From assembly GCA_963776935.1 (NCBI GenBank), contig CAVZOP010000002.1:1178001-1242000 (forward strand): a stretch of 64,000 nt of DNA, written 5' to 3'. The notes below the pieces were generated by a model that saw nothing but the letters and a program-made list of their open reading frames with translations, did no database searches and was not told where the DNA came from. Each line of letters begins with the position of its first letter. Position 1 is the first letter of the stretch. Positions 9,696 to 19,482 of the stretch are shown piece after piece. The DNA comes from JALOLG01 sp963776935 (lineage in GTDB: Bacteria > Actinomycetota > Acidimicrobiia > Acidimicrobiales > Ilumatobacteraceae). Both the position numbers and the translations under genes were made by a program.

Positions 9696-10973
9696 CTACA
9701 GGTATCCGAGGGCGCGGGCTTCCGCGGCAAGATCCTCGCGGAACCGGGGATGGGCGATGCCGATCAGGGCGGCGGCGCGCTGGGAGATCGAACGGCCCCG
9801 CATGTCGGCGACGCCGTACTCGGTGACGATGTGGTCGACGGTGTTCTTGAGGGTCGTGACCATCGAACCCGGGGTGAGGATCGACCGGATCCGCGACACC
9901 TCGCCCCTGACGGCCGTCGACGGCAGCACGACGAATGCCATCCCGTGCGGCGAGTACATCGCACCTCTCGCGAAGTCAGCCTGACCACCGCTGGACGACC
10001 AATAGCGTCCGCCGACGGTCTCCGATGCGCACTGGCCGACGAGATCGACCTCAGTTGTCGCGTTGATCGACACGAAGCAGTCTTCCTCGGCGATGACGCG
10101 CGGGTCGTTGACATGGTCGACGGGCAGGAACTCGACGGCCGAGTTCTCGTCGAGAAAGTCGTACAGTTGCTGGCTCCCGAGGGCGAACGTCGTGACGACC
10201 TTGCCGGGGGCCAACCGCTTACGGCCGCCGGTGACCACTCCGCACTCGACGAGACGCATGAACGCGTCAGAGAGCAGTTCGGTGTGCACGCCGAGGTCGC
10301 GATGCTCGGCAAGACCGGCGAGGAGCGCACTGGGGATCGACCCGATGCCGGCTTGGATCGTCGCCCCGTTCGGGACCCGCTCGGCCACGTGCGCCGCGAT
10401 CCGGGCATCGATCTCGGACGGCTGCGACGGCGCCACCTCGACGAGCGGACGGTCGGCTTCGGTCCAGCCAGCCACCTGGCTCACATGGATCTGGTTTCGT
10501 CCGAACGTGCGGGGCATACGGGTGTTGACCTCGAGGAAGAACGGCGCATTTCCGATGAACGGCGCGACGTAGTCGCAGTTGGTGCCGAGTGAGAAGTACC
10601 CGTGACGGTCCATCGGTGACGCCGCGGCCAGCACCAGGGAGCATCTGGTCGTTTCCCGGAGCAGCCGCGGCACCTCGCTGAAGTGGTTCGGCACCAGTTC
10701 GCAGCCGCGGGCGTGGAACGCCGGGCGCGTCACGGGCGAGAGGAAGTACGACACGTGCAGGAGGTGGTCGCGACATGAACCGTGCAGATACGGACGGTCG
10801 TGGAGTGCGTGCATCTGGTGGACCCGCACGTCTCGGAACCGCGTGGCATCGGCCTCGATGGCATCGAGGACCGAGACCGGTTCACCGTTGGCGAGCGGCA
10901 CGATGAGATCGGCGCCGTCCTCGATCAGATCTACGACGTCCTGTGGTCGACCCGCACTTGGTCCTGCATTCAT
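9696..10973 (-). CDS. acetyl-CoA hydrolase/CoA-transferase family protein
   Basis: About 425 residues of the acetyl-CoA hydrolase/transferase (4-hydroxybutyrate or succinyl-CoA:acetate CoA-transferase) family. The enzymes move CoA between acyl groups through a glutamyl thioester. Diagnostic segments are GATIQAGIGSIPSALLAGL, LGVHTELLSDAFMRLVECGVV, SINATTEVDLVGQCASETVGG and the C-terminal VVTEYGVA-like HIVTEYGVADMRGRS. The catalytic glutamate should lie in the HTELLSD region. The start is uncertain: this ATG has GAGG almost touching it, and an ATG four codons earlier is possible. With PFOR, PDH and ACS in the window, it can interconvert acetyl-CoA and acetate under energy limitation. Substrate specificity cannot be read from sequence. 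Confidence 0.82.
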   Translation of the reverse strand: MNAGPSAGRPQDVVDLIEDGADLIVPLANGEPVSVLDAIEADATRFRDVRVHQMHALHDRPYLHGSCRDHLLHVSYFLSPVTRPAFHARGCELVPNHFSEVPRLLRETTRCSLVLAAASPMDRHGYFSLGTNCDYVAPFIGNAPFFLEVNTRMPRTFGRNQIHVSQVAGWTEADRPLVEVAPSQPSEIDARIAAHVAERVPNGATIQAGIGSIPSALLAGLAEHRDLGVHTELLSDAFMRLVECGVVTGGRKRLAPGKVVTTFALGSQQLYDFLDENSAVEFLPVDHVNDPRVIAEEDCFVSINATTEVDLVGQCASETVGGRYWSSSGGQADFARGAMYSPHGMAFVVLPSTAVRGEVSRIRSILTPGSMVTTLKNTVDHIVTEYGVADMRGRSISQRAAALIGIAHPRFREDLAAEARALGYL

Positions 10974-10990
10974 ACCTCGGAGCATCGCGC

Positions 10991-11005
10991 GGCGACGAAG
11001 GTCCT
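10991..11005 (-). promoter_or_regulatory. weak dormancy-type box near CoA-transferase
   Basis: Gene-strand AGGACCTTCGTCGCC has one good half-site. It is only 17 bases from the CoA-transferase ATG and no -10 is seen at the expected spacing, so it may be inactive or the start may be further downstream. Confidence 0.25.
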
Positions 11006-11088
11006 GCCGCGCCGTTCCCGGCGGAACAGGCGACACAGCACCGGCGAAATGCTTCCCTACGATGTGGCGGGCCGAGCAAGGAGGCAAT

Positions 11089-11679
11089 GTGGACGTTTCG
11101 ACGGTCGATGATGACGGGTCCGCCACGACACCGTCACCGGCCACGACCGCCACATTGCGCGACGGGACCGTGGTCGACATCATCGCCATGCGACCCTCTG
11201 ACGCGGCGCGGTTGGTGCGTTTTCATCACACGCTGTCCAGGGCGACGACGTACATGCGGTTCTTCTCGTTTCATCCCGAGCTCAGCACCGACGAGTTGTT
11301 CCGATTCACTCATGTCGACCACCGCGACCGCGAGGCGGTCGTCGCCGTCGCCGAGGGCGAGATCGTTGGGGTCGCTCGCTTCGACCGTGTGGACGACAGC
11401 ACCGATGCCGAGGTGGCCTTCGTTGTCGCCGATAGCTGGCAGGGTCGCGGGCTGGGCACTCGACTGTTCGAACATCTGACCAGACGAGCACGCGACGTCG
11501 GAATCGACCGGTTCGTTGCCGACACGTTGGCGCACAACCGCCCCATGCTGGCCGTGTTCCACCACGCCGGCCTGCCCGTCACCGACCACCTGGAGGCAGG
11601 AGTCGCGCACGTTGTCATCGATCTGGTCATCGATCTCGGCGGTGCTCGTGAGGCCGGATCTGACGGGATGGCGGAGTAA
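11089..11679 (+). CDS. GNAT-family N-acetyltransferase
   Basis: A 196-residue protein with one GNAT domain from about residue 20 to 165, transferring an acyl group from acyl-CoA to an amine. Seen are LSRATTYMRFFSFHPELSTDEL, then VAFVVADSWQGRGLGTRLFEHL, which holds the acetyl-CoA pyrophosphate-binding R/Q-x-x-G-x-G/A loop, and DTLAHNRPMLAVFHHAGL. The N-terminal part resembles the single-domain proteins related to the acetyltransferase module of acetyl-CoA synthetase-like Pat enzymes (motif RATTYMRFF). Because of this a lysine acetylation role is possible. GTG is chosen for its AAGGAGG; an overlapping out-of-frame ATG is rejected. It diverges from the CoA-transferase. Confidence 0.82.
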   Translation: MDVSTVDDDGSATTPSPATTATLRDGTVVDIIAMRPSDAARLVRFHHTLSRATTYMRFFSFHPELSTDELFRFTHVDHRDREAVVAVAEGEIVGVARFDRVDDSTDAEVAFVVADSWQGRGLGTRLFEHLTRRARDVGIDRFVADTLAHNRPMLAVFHHAGLPVTDHLEAGVAHVVIDLVIDLGGAREAGSDGMAE

Positions 11680-11719
11680 GTCCGTCGCCACGACCGGAAA
11701 CGACCGGAAAACGCCCAAT

Positions 11720-11741
11720 GGGCCCCTCCGAGGAGGGGCCC
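11720..11741. terminator. hairpin between convergent genes
   Basis: A perfect 10-bp stem, GGGCCCCTCC with GGAGGGGCCC, separated by two bases (realistically a 4-6 base loop). Read leftward it is followed by a GGGCGTTTTCC run, so it is a plausible intrinsic terminator for the membrane protein gene and probably bidirectional. Confidence 0.7.
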
Positions 11742-11790
11742 ACCGGGGTTGTTGTTGTCGAGACGACTGGGTCGGCTCGATCTGTTGCCG

Positions 11791-12570
11791 TCAGACGGTC
11801 TGTGCCGTCGGGGCGGGTGTGTCGGCGAGCAGTGCTTCGGGGATGGTGTCCGGTGCGCTGACCTTGGTCTTGCGGCGGGTGTCCCAGAGGAACACGACAC
11901 CCATGACCGTGCAGACCACGCCGAGGCCGGCGAGCAGGGCTGCCACGCCGAGGGCCAGCTGCAGGGTGCTGTGCGTCGCCGCACCGACGCCGAGCTCGGC
12001 GACGAGTGCGTGCGCTGTCCCACTCCAGGCCTGGTCGCGAGCGGCTGCTTGGACCGGGACGCTGCGGTCGAAGCCGGTCCAGTAGCGACCGTCGACGTTG
12101 AACTCGCAGGTGACGCCCTCGGCCGGGAACGGATCGGGAACCGCAACCATCTCGCCGTTGCACTCGTACTCGGTGGCGACCGTACCGTCATCACCAGTCA
12201 GGTCGGCTTCGGTGAGCGTCACGTTCTGGATGCCGTGCAGGACATGGTACGAGATCGTCGCCATCTGGTACATGTACTCCGTAGCGGTGTTGACGAGTGG
12301 ATCGTTGGGATCGAGATCGCCCTCGACGACAGGGAAGTTCCAGTCGTCCTCGAGCAACGTCATGATCGCCTCGGCACCCTCGACTTCGCCGCGGTCGACG
12401 AGTTGGCCCTCGTCGTTGTAGCTGAGCTCGACGTTCTGGGCCTCGCTGAAGGCTTGGAGCGAGTCGTACCCGCCCTGGACCTTGCTGTAGGCGACGCCGG
12501 CACCCACGAAATAGCCGATGCCGACGACGATCAAAAAGACCCCGAGCAGTCCCAGTGGCTTCCTGAACAT
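11791..12570 (-). CDS. two-TM membrane protein with extracytoplasmic domain, unknown function
   Basis: A 259-residue protein not assigned to a characterised family. It has an N-terminal transmembrane helix (LGLLGVFLIVVGIGYFVGAG, residues 7-26) and a polar domain of about 165 residues facing outside. Within that domain are two cysteines (YECNGEM and VTCEFNV) that could form a disulfide, and the segment carries many acidic residues. A second helix follows near 205-230 (LALGVAALLAGLGVVCTVMG), then a basic cytoplasmic tail with RRKTK. The layout resembles small actinobacterial membrane proteins often misnamed LigA. The ATG has AAAGGGG upstream. It is preceded by a box and an exact CACGAT -10, so hypoxic induction is likely by inference. 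Confidence 0.7.
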   Translation of the reverse strand: MFRKPLGLLGVFLIVVGIGYFVGAGVAYSKVQGGYDSLQAFSEAQNVELSYNDEGQLVDRGEVEGAEAIMTLLEDDWNFPVVEGDLDPNDPLVNTATEYMYQMATISYHVLHGIQNVTLTEADLTGDDGTVATEYECNGEMVAVPDPFPAEGVTCEFNVDGRYWTGFDRSVPVQAAARDQAWSGTAHALVAELGVGAATHSTLQLALGVAALLAGLGVVCTVMGVVFLWDTRRKTKVSAPDTIPEALLADTPAPTAQTV

Positions 12571-12651
12571 GACAACCCCTTTCAACCGAATGGTCGGTGA
12601 CTCTTCTCACCGATCTTGTGTTCATCGTGATTGCTGCGAAGAAAACCGTGC

Positions 12652-12666
12652 AGGGGCTTAGGTCCC
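12652..12666 (-). promoter_or_regulatory. dormancy-type box of membrane protein gene
   Basis: Gene-strand GGGACCTAAGCCCCT, followed after 22 bases by CACGAT (12629-12624). The distance to the ATG is 81 bases, giving a leader of about 47 bases. Confidence 0.7.
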
Positions 12667-12693
12667 TACTTTCATCGGCTGACCGGCACCTGC

Positions 12694-14133
12694 CTACGCC
12701 GACTGCGTCTGCCGTCGGCGCCGTGACGACCGTCGGTTGCCGGCGGTGTCGGCACGGTGGAGGAGCTCGGCGGTCGCGTCCTCGATGCCGTGGGCGACCA
12801 CATCGATGTCGGGCGCGGTGTCGAAGTCGCCGGTGATTCCGAACGCCAGCCTGCCGTTGTACGACACGATCGCGATGCCGACGCGTACACCGGGGGCGAT
12901 CGGAACGTAGGGAAGGTACTCGAGCATCTCCCGGCCCGCGAGGTACAGGGGATGTTGTGGCCCGGGAACGTTCGTGGCGACGGTGGCGATGCTGTGTTGC
13001 GGCACATGCCGCAGGACCCGCATCACAGATCGCTCGGCGAACACGATCGCGGCGAACGGGGCGAACTGGCTCAAGGCGGTCAGCCCGATCCCGGCGTCGG
13101 CTTGGTGGGAGGCCTTGAGCATCGCCATCTGCTCCTGGACGGCGGCCAGGCGTTCGGTCGGGTCGGCGATGGCGACAGGGAGGTCGGCGAACATCGCCGT
13201 CACCTGGTTGTCGTAGATGTTGTGGGCCTCGTCGGGACGGATCGACACAGGGATGAGGGAACGCACCTTGAGCTCATCGACCGGTTCGCCGCGGGCGAGG
13301 AGCAACTGCCGCAGGCCGCTGGTGACGACCGTGACGATGACGTCGTTGACCGTGCCCCCGAACGTCTGGCGGATGAACTTCGCGTCATCGAGATCGACCG
13401 ACGCCCAGGTCCACCGTCGGTGCGGCCCGATGCCGCCCACCAGCGAGCTGTTCTTGGTCGGCTCGAAGCTGCCCGCGTACGAGCGCATTCCGACGGCGAT
13501 CCCGCGAAGCTGGGTGAGCGAGCGACGCGGCGTCCGCGTCAGCTCGCCGAGCGCCTGCAGCTGCACGAACGGGATCCGCGCCAGGTCCACGACGGCGTCG
13601 GCGACGAGCCGCAGGTCAGACGGCTGGGTGGCTGGGCTCCAGACCTCCGCCACGGGCGGTGGCGCTTCGGGCTCGTCGTCCAAGAGGACGGCCAGCAGAT
13701 CCGTCCCGGCGACCCCATCGGCCATGCAGTGGTGGATCTTGGTGATCAGGCCCCAGCGCCCATCTTCCATGCCCTCGATCATCCAGGCCTCCCAGAGCGG
13801 CCGGTGGCGGTCGAGCTCTTGCGACATGATGCGGCCCATGAGCGCGCGCAGCTCGGCGTCCCCGCCCGGCGGCGGGAGCGCCGTGTGGCGCACGTGGTAC
13901 TCGAGGCGGAAGTGCGGATCGTCGACCCAGACCGGCCGGCCGAGCTGCATCGGCACGAACCGCACGAACTGGCGGTACCGCGGGATCAGGTCGAGCTTGC
14001 CGGCGATCGCGGCGACAACCCGGTCGTACGCCGGCGCCGGCCCTTCGAACACCGCACACGAAGCGATGTGCATGTGGGTGACGCCGTCCTCGACGTACAA
14101 GAACGTGGCGTCGAGCGGACTCATGCGCTCCAT
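12694..14133 (-). CDS. wax ester synthase/diacylglycerol acyltransferase (WS/DGAT)
   Basis: A 479-residue WS/DGAT of the usual length for the family. It esterifies fatty acyl-CoA with diacylglycerol or fatty alcohols to form storage lipid. The catalytic HHxxxDG motif is KIHHCMADG (His134, His135, Asp139). Other family blocks are SPLDATFLYVEDG at the N-terminus, LWEAWMIEGM before the motif, GGTVNDVIVTVVTSGLR near 325, and NVPGPQHPLYLAG plus IAIVSYNGRLAFGITGD near the C-terminus. ATG follows GGAGG by seven bases. It overlaps the upstream paralog by 13 bases, so the pair is coupled. Tgs1 (Rv3130c), a DosR-controlled homolog, makes triacylglycerol in dormant mycobacteria; a similar storage role is inferred. 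Confidence 0.9.
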   Translation of the reverse strand: MERMSPLDATFLYVEDGVTHMHIASCAVFEGPAPAYDRVVAAIAGKLDLIPRYRQFVRFVPMQLGRPVWVDDPHFRLEYHVRHTALPPPGGDAELRALMGRIMSQELDRHRPLWEAWMIEGMEDGRWGLITKIHHCMADGVAGTDLLAVLLDDEPEAPPPVAEVWSPATQPSDLRLVADAVVDLARIPFVQLQALGELTRTPRRSLTQLRGIAVGMRSYAGSFEPTKNSSLVGGIGPHRRWTWASVDLDDAKFIRQTFGGTVNDVIVTVVTSGLRQLLLARGEPVDELKVRSLIPVSIRPDEAHNIYDNQVTAMFADLPVAIADPTERLAAVQEQMAMLKASHQADAGIGLTALSQFAPFAAIVFAERSVMRVLRHVPQHSIATVATNVPGPQHPLYLAGREMLEYLPYVPIAPGVRVGIAIVSYNGRLAFGITGDFDTAPDIDVVAHGIEDATAELLHRADTAGNRRSSRRRRQTQSA

Positions 14134-15660
14134 GCGTGCGCCTCCTTCTTCAGTGGCCGCTTGCCTCGCGGCGCGGATGTTCTCGGGCGTTGCCTCGCGG
14201 TGCGGTGGACCGGCTTGGGTACCGGCTCGGGTATCGACGATCCGTCGTGCATCGGCAACCGCACTCGATCGTGTCGGCCGGCCATCGCCAGGACCTCCTC
14301 GAATCCCTCGCACATGCACTCGACCAGGGCGTCGGGGTCGGGAACGGCAGCGGTGTCGACGTTGATGCCGACGCAGCATGTGCCGTCATGAGACAACAAC
14401 GTGAAGTTCGCCGCCGTGCCCGTGGTCGGGCCGAAGGCGACGTTGCGCTCGACTCGCGCTCCCGCCAGGTAGACGGGGAACGTGAATCCGGGAATGTCGC
14501 TGGCGACGAAGTCGACGTGCTTGAGCATGCCGCCCACGACCGCTGGGGGGAGCAGGTTGAGCGTTGCCGCGATCGCGTCGGTGAACTGGAGCGAGCGCTC
14601 GTGGCGCGCGGTCCGACACAACCGACCGAGCTGGTGGATGCGAGACACCGGATCCCGATCTGACACCGGGACGGCGAAGCGTATGAGTGTGATGCGGTTC
14701 CCGCCGATCGGGTCCTCAGGCGTCCGGATGCTGATCGGCAGCGTGACGCGGAGCCGGTCGACCGGAGTGGCGTGGCGCTCGTGGTAGCGACGCAGCCCAC
14801 CTGTCACACCGGCGAGGAATCCGTCGTTGACAGTTCCATCCGCGACCGCCGCCGCTCGTTTCAGATCACCGAGTTGCATTTCGACCACGTCGACGTACCG
14901 GCTCACTCCTCTGCCATTCATGATGGGTGACAGGGTCTCGTTGACCGGTGCCACCGTGCGGCCGATCGACCACGCGGTCTCGAGTGTCTCGTTCAGGCTC
15001 GACACCGGATGACGAGCAACGTGAAGCGTCATCGGGAACGCCGATCGCCCGGCTCGGGTCACGAGACCGGCCATGCGCTCGCCGCCCCGCACCAGGCTGC
15101 GCATGACCAGATCGCAGGACTCGACAGGTCCGCTGCTGAGGAACCTCGGCGGCGGAGGCGTTGGAGCCGGACGCGCCTCGAGGTCGAACAGGAGCAGGGC
15201 GAGCTGGATGCCGCCGACGCCGTCGGTGAGCGAGTGGTGGAGCTTCATGACGAGCGCGGCCCGTTCACCGCCGAGGTGCTCGATCAGCGTGAAATCCCAC
15301 AACGGGCGCGAACGGTCGAAGTCCTCGGTGGCTGCCGCAGCGAGCGATCGTCATCACGATGTCTGTCGGGTCCGAACCTCGCCCGGTGTGTGTGGCCGAC
15401 GCATCGATCCGACGGAGGTGTCTGGCCAGGTCGAACGTCTCGTCGACCGTCCATCGTGGTGTCGCGAGCCGCAACGGCGGCTCGACGACGCGTTCACGGA
15501 AGTTCGGGATCATGCGGGTCGCACGCTCGAGCTTGGCGACGAGCACGTCCCAGTCGGGCGCGCGTTCGAGCCAGACGACGGCGACCACCGTCGAGCGCAA
15601 CGTGGGATCGTTCTCCATGTACCAGGCGAAGGCGTCGCTGTCCCGCATGAAGCCGCTCAT
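14121..15660 (-). CDS. WS/DGAT paralog, one frame break
   Basis: Second WS/DGAT, about 512 residues if one indel near 15336-15346 is repaired; the corrected reading runs ARAAATEDFDRSRPLWDF. The active-site motif is KLHHSLTDGVGG. The N-terminal part has SDAFAWYMENDPTLRSTVVA and the C-terminal part VNDGFLAGVTGGLRRYHE and SDIPGFTFPVYLAGARV. It resembles the WS/DGAT clade whose N-terminus begins with SDAF-W rather than SPLDA, so the two paralogs are not recent duplicates. ATG has GGGAG at a proper distance. It is the first gene of the lipid-storage pair and carries the box at 15735-15749. The frame break is probably a sequencing error. Confidence 0.85.
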
Positions 15661-15734
15661 GTGATCTCCCTCCGACCGGCCGCATCGGCCACGCGGGTCG
15701 ATTCCATTGAGAACCCGGTTGTCGCGAACCCACA

Positions 15735-15749
15735 AGGGGCGAAGGTCAC
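15735..15749 (-). promoter_or_regulatory. dormancy-type box of WS/DGAT pair
   Basis: Gene-strand GTGACCTTCGCCCCT. The hexamer 23 bases downstream is CTCAAT (15711-15706), a weak -10. The ATG is 74 bases away. Confidence 0.6.
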
Positions 15750-15817
15750 GTGTTCACGACCACCGGCGGTCGCCGAACCCGCTTCGCTCGCGACGCGAAT
15801 CGCAGACGTCCGAGGAA

Positions 15818-15832
15818 GGGTCGTTCGCCCCT
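15818..15832 (+). promoter_or_regulatory. candidate dormancy-type box of FadD-type ligase
   Basis: GGGTCGTTCGCCCCT matches 12 of 15 consensus bases. No convincing -10 is seen at the usual spacing, and the ligase ATG is 96 bases away. Confidence 0.4.
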
Positions 15833-15928
15833 TGGCAGCCTGTGGTCCGTCGACGCCTGATGGGTGGAGGAACGTTTCCGTTCCCGACCGCACGCCGCCG
15901 ACGGGTGGCCAACAGGACGAGGGATCGT

Positions 15929-17756
15929 ATGACGAGCAAACCGCCATTTCGCATCGAGGGTGACACCATCGTCGATGCCTTCCGGCACAACCTGCGCCGA
16001 ATTCCCGACCGACCCGCGCTGCGGCGTCGGGTGGGGGCCACCTGGGAGGTATTGACGTGGGCGGACTACGGCCAGGCCGCTCGCGAGGTGACCGCCGGCC
16101 TCGCCGAGTCGGGGATCGAACCCGGCGAGCACGTCGGCATCCTCTCCAACAACCGGGTCGAATGGCACGTCGCCGATCTCGGCATCCTGGCCAACGGCAG
16201 CGTGACCGTACCCCTGTACCAGACCAGTTCCGCCGAGCAGGTGGCCTACATCCTCGGCCACGCGGAGGCCCGCGTGTGCTTCGTCGAGAACCATGACCTG
16301 CTCGCCAAGATCCTCGAGGTCAGAGACGAGTTGCCCAAGCTCGACCGAGTGGTCGTGTTCGAGAACGACAGCCAGCCGGACCCGTCCGACGATCCGTTCG
16401 TGATCGAGCTTCGACGACCTGCGCGCGAGCGGCGCGGTCCGTCTCGACCGCGAACCGGACCTGTTCGAAGCGCGCGCCGACGCGCTGTCGCCCGACAGCG
16501 TGGCAACCCTCGTCTACACGAGCGGCACAACCGGTCCGCCCAAGGGGGCGATGGTCACCCACGCCAACATCATGTGGACGATTCGCAGCGCGGCGTCCCT
16601 GTTCCGGATCACCGAGGGCGAGCGGCTGTTGTCGTTCCTCCCGCTGAGCCACATCGCCGAGCGAATGATGAGCGACTTCGCTCCGGTCGCCGTCGGCGGC
16701 GAGACCTGGTTCGCACGCAGCCTCGCCACCGTCGCCGAGGACCTCCGCGACTGCCGGCCGACGGTGTTCTTCGCCGTGCCACGGGTGTGGGAGAAGTTCC
16801 AGGAGGCTGTCGCGGCCAAGCTGACCGACGAGCACGGGCTGAAGCGGCTCCTCGTCGGACAGTACGTCGGGCTGGGCGGGCACGCGATCGGCGCCCACGA
16901 CGCGATCGGTCGCGCGCCGCTCTGGGAGCAGGTGCCGTATCAGGTGCTCGACCGGGTGGTCGGCGCCAAGATCCGCCACGAGCTCGGTCTGGACCAGGCC
17001 CACATCCTGATCACTGCGGCCGCTCCGATCCACCCTGACCTCATCCGCTGGTTCCATTCGATCGGCCTCCCGATCGTCGAGCTCTACGGGCAGACCGAGG
17101 CATGTGGACCGACCACCTGCAACCCGCCCGATGACAACCGGATCGGTACCGTCGGCCGGCAGATCCCGGGGGTCCGAATCCGCATCGCCGAGGACGGCGA
17201 GATCCTGGCGCGGGGCGGCAACATCTGCGCCGGTTACTTCCGCGACAAGCACGCCTCGGCCGAACTCGTCGACAAGGACGGCTGGATGCACTCGGGTGAC
17301 GTCGGCCATCTGGACGACGACGGATATCTCACCATCGTCGGGCGCAAGAAGGATCTGATCATCACCGCGGCCGGCCAGAACATCGCGCCCCAGGAGATCG
17401 AGACCGACCTGCGCAGCTACGAACTCGTCTCCGAGGCGGTGGTCATCGGTGAAGGTCGACGCTATCTGACGGCGCTGCTCACGGTCGGCGGCGATGCACT
17501 CGTCGCCTGGGCCAACGCCCACGGCAAGGTCGCCGACTACGAATCGTTGACGGTCGACCCGGATCTCCACACCGAGATGAACCGGATCGTGGAGGAGGTG
17601 AACGCCAAGCGGTCGCGCGTCGAACACGTGCGCAAGTTCCGCATCCTCCCGCACGAGTTCACCATTGCCGGCGGTGAGATGACCCCAACCCTCAAGGTCA
17701 AGCGCAACGTCGTCAACGCGACCTACCGCGAGGTCATCGAAGAGATGTACGCGTAA
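15929..17756 (+). CDS. long-chain acyl-CoA ligase (AMP-forming), one frame break
   Basis: A FadD15-like ANL-superfamily ligase of about 608 residues after removing one extra base at 16409. It activates fatty acids through an acyl-adenylate to acyl-CoA. The ATP-binding P-loop is LVYTSGTTGPPKGAMVTH, followed by LPLSHIAERM, the adenylate-binding IVELYGQTEACGPT, GWMHSGDVGHLDDDGY, and the C-terminal catalytic-lysine region KRNVVNATYREVIEEMYA. The length and the SHIAER motif fit the long-chain subgroup. The ATG has GAGGG upstream. It diverges from two WS/DGAT genes, and acyl-CoA is their substrate, so fatty-acid activation for storage lipid is a reasonable inference. The frame break is most likely a sequencing error. 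Confidence 0.88.
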
Positions 17757-17793
17757 GACGTCTCTGCGCCGGTCCTGCCACCGACAGAGTTCG

Positions 17794-19359
17794 TCAGTCC
17801 AGCATGAACGTCAGGCCGGGTACGGCAGCGTGTTCGAAGCACGCTGTGTCCACGCCCTCGGCGGTGCCTGCGTCGACGAACTCGGCGATCACTTGCGGCC
17901 CGCAGCCCGAGTGGCCGACCGTGTGCTGCTGGGAGGGCATGACGACGATGCGGGCGTTCGGCTGTTGGGACGGGATCGAGGTCAGGTTCGCCGGCGGGTC
18001 CTGGGGGTCGCCGTCGCCGGCGAGCCACAGGATCGGCAGCTCGGTGGCGACCGGCGCCGCATCGTCGGCGGGAACGACGCCTGGTGGAAGCGCCTCGCAG
18101 CGCTGTGCCCGTGCCGCGGCCGCGGCGAGTTGCGCCGACAGCAGGTAGCTGCCGTGGCCAACGTGTTCGACCGCGGCCGGGTCGAACCGCGCCCAGGCCT
18201 CCGAGCACATGATGATCTCGCTCATCGCCAGCCAGTCGCCCTCCCCGGTCGGCTCCGGGAACATCGGGACGACCTGCGCCCACTGCCCCTCGTGGCCGAG
18301 GTGGATCGCGAATGGCAGCCGGCCGGCGGTCGCCGGGTCCAGCAGGGCCTGGTGGAGGCCCTGGCTGACTTGGTCGAGCGTCGCCACCATTGGCTCGCCC
18401 GTGTTCGGTTCCGTGAGGCCCGTGTCGATTCCGGTGGCGAGTCCGGCAGCCAACTCCGACCACTCGGCGGACACATCCGGCAGGGCGGTGGCGCACGCAG
18501 CGTCATCGGCGCAGCGGTCGAACAGGAGCTCGAGCGCGGCCTGGCTGTTGGCGGCCATGCGCTCGAACACCGGCACGTCGAGCGGTGTTCCCCCGTCCAT
18601 GATCGCCACTCGGACGTGGTCGGGGTGCTGGCGGATGTAGTACTGGGCGAGGGTGGCACCGTACGAGGGCCCGTACAGGTCGATCAGCTCGTAGCCCAGG
18701 GCCTCGCGAACCGCGTCGAGATCGTCGGCGGCGACACTGCTCGTGTACTGGCGCGGGTCCGCATCGATCGAGGCCACCCAATCGTCTGACCAGGTCTGGA
18801 GGCTGGCGTCGATCTCTGTCTGCGTCAGTCCGGTCGTGTCGGGCATCGGAGGCAGGACGAGCGCATTCGACCCACCGGTGCCGCGTTGGTCGACGAGCAC
18901 GATGTCACGAGTGGCGTGTACGTCGGCGAACAACCCCGGCAGCCAACCGAAGAACGCCGTCCCTGCCCGGCTCGGCCCACCGGCAAGCGCGAAGAACGCG
19001 TCCGACTCAGGCGTGTCGGTGTCGGCCGGGACGACCGCCACCCGCACGCCGATCGTTCGACCAGACGGATTCGACCAATCCTCCGGCACCTCCAGGACGC
19101 CGCACACGGCGGGCGCGGTAGCGGTCACCGGAGCCTCGCTCTGGATCGTGCAATCGCTCATCGGCCGGCCATCCAAGAGGCGCGCTGGAGCTGTCGTGGG
19201 ACTCGCCGACATCGGTGGCTCGCTCGCGACGGGCGGGGCGGTCGTAGAAGGGACGGAGTTCTCCGACACCGCGCTCAGGGACGGCGCCTCGGACGAGCCG
19301 CACGCGGCAAGCAACCCGATGTACAACACCCCTGCCACGGCCCGGCTCGGCGTACGCAT
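17794..19359 (-). CDS. secreted lipoprotein alpha/beta hydrolase, tripeptidyl aminopeptidase-like
   Basis: A 521-residue exported hydrolase of the peptidase S33 / tripeptidyl aminopeptidase type. Residues 1-20 form a lipoprotein signal ending in LLAAC (Cys20), followed by a Ser/Thr/Pro-rich linker to about residue 70. The N-terminal fold is typical: CGVLEVPEDWSNPSGRTIGV and FALAGGPSRAGT (oxyanion region). The nucleophile elbow is GPSYGA, the acid probably the Asp in WLAGDGDPQDP, and the base the His in PSQQHTVGHSGCG. The C-terminal CGPQVIAEFVDAG matches the S33 C-terminal domain. The ATG has a GGAGG. The box at 19434-19448 with CACGAT is one of the best in the window, so this extracellular enzyme seems part of the same response. 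Confidence 0.85.
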   Translation of the reverse strand: MRTPSRAVAGVLYIGLLAACGSSEAPSLSAVSENSVPSTTAPPVASEPPMSASPTTAPARLLDGRPMSDCTIQSEAPVTATAPAVCGVLEVPEDWSNPSGRTIGVRVAVVPADTDTPESDAFFALAGGPSRAGTAFFGWLPGLFADVHATRDIVLVDQRGTGGSNALVLPPMPDTTGLTQTEIDASLQTWSDDWVASIDADPRQYTSSVAADDLDAVREALGYELIDLYGPSYGATLAQYYIRQHPDHVRVAIMDGGTPLDVPVFERMAANSQAALELLFDRCADDAACATALPDVSAEWSELAAGLATGIDTGLTEPNTGEPMVATLDQVSQGLHQALLDPATAGRLPFAIHLGHEGQWAQVVPMFPEPTGEGDWLAMSEIIMCSEAWARFDPAAVEHVGHGSYLLSAQLAAAAARAQRCEALPPGVVPADDAAPVATELPILWLAGDGDPQDPPANLTSIPSQQPNARIVVMPSQQHTVGHSGCGPQVIAEFVDAGTAEGVDTACFEHAAVPGLTFMLD

Positions 19360-19433
19360 GACGTGCCTCCTCGGATTCGCGCCCCGCACGCGGAGCGCCG
19401 ACACCATCGTGCACCTCGCTCTGCGGCGGTGGC

Positions 19434-19448
19434 AGGGCCGAACGTCAC
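19434..19448 (-). promoter_or_regulatory. dormancy-type box of lipoprotein hydrolase
   Basis: Gene-strand GTGACGTTCGGCCCT; exact CACGAT at 19411-19406, 22 bases downstream. The ATG is 74 bases from the box. Confidence 0.7.
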
Positions 19449-19482
19449 TATCGGCGAACCGGCAGGCGGACGCGAGTGCTGC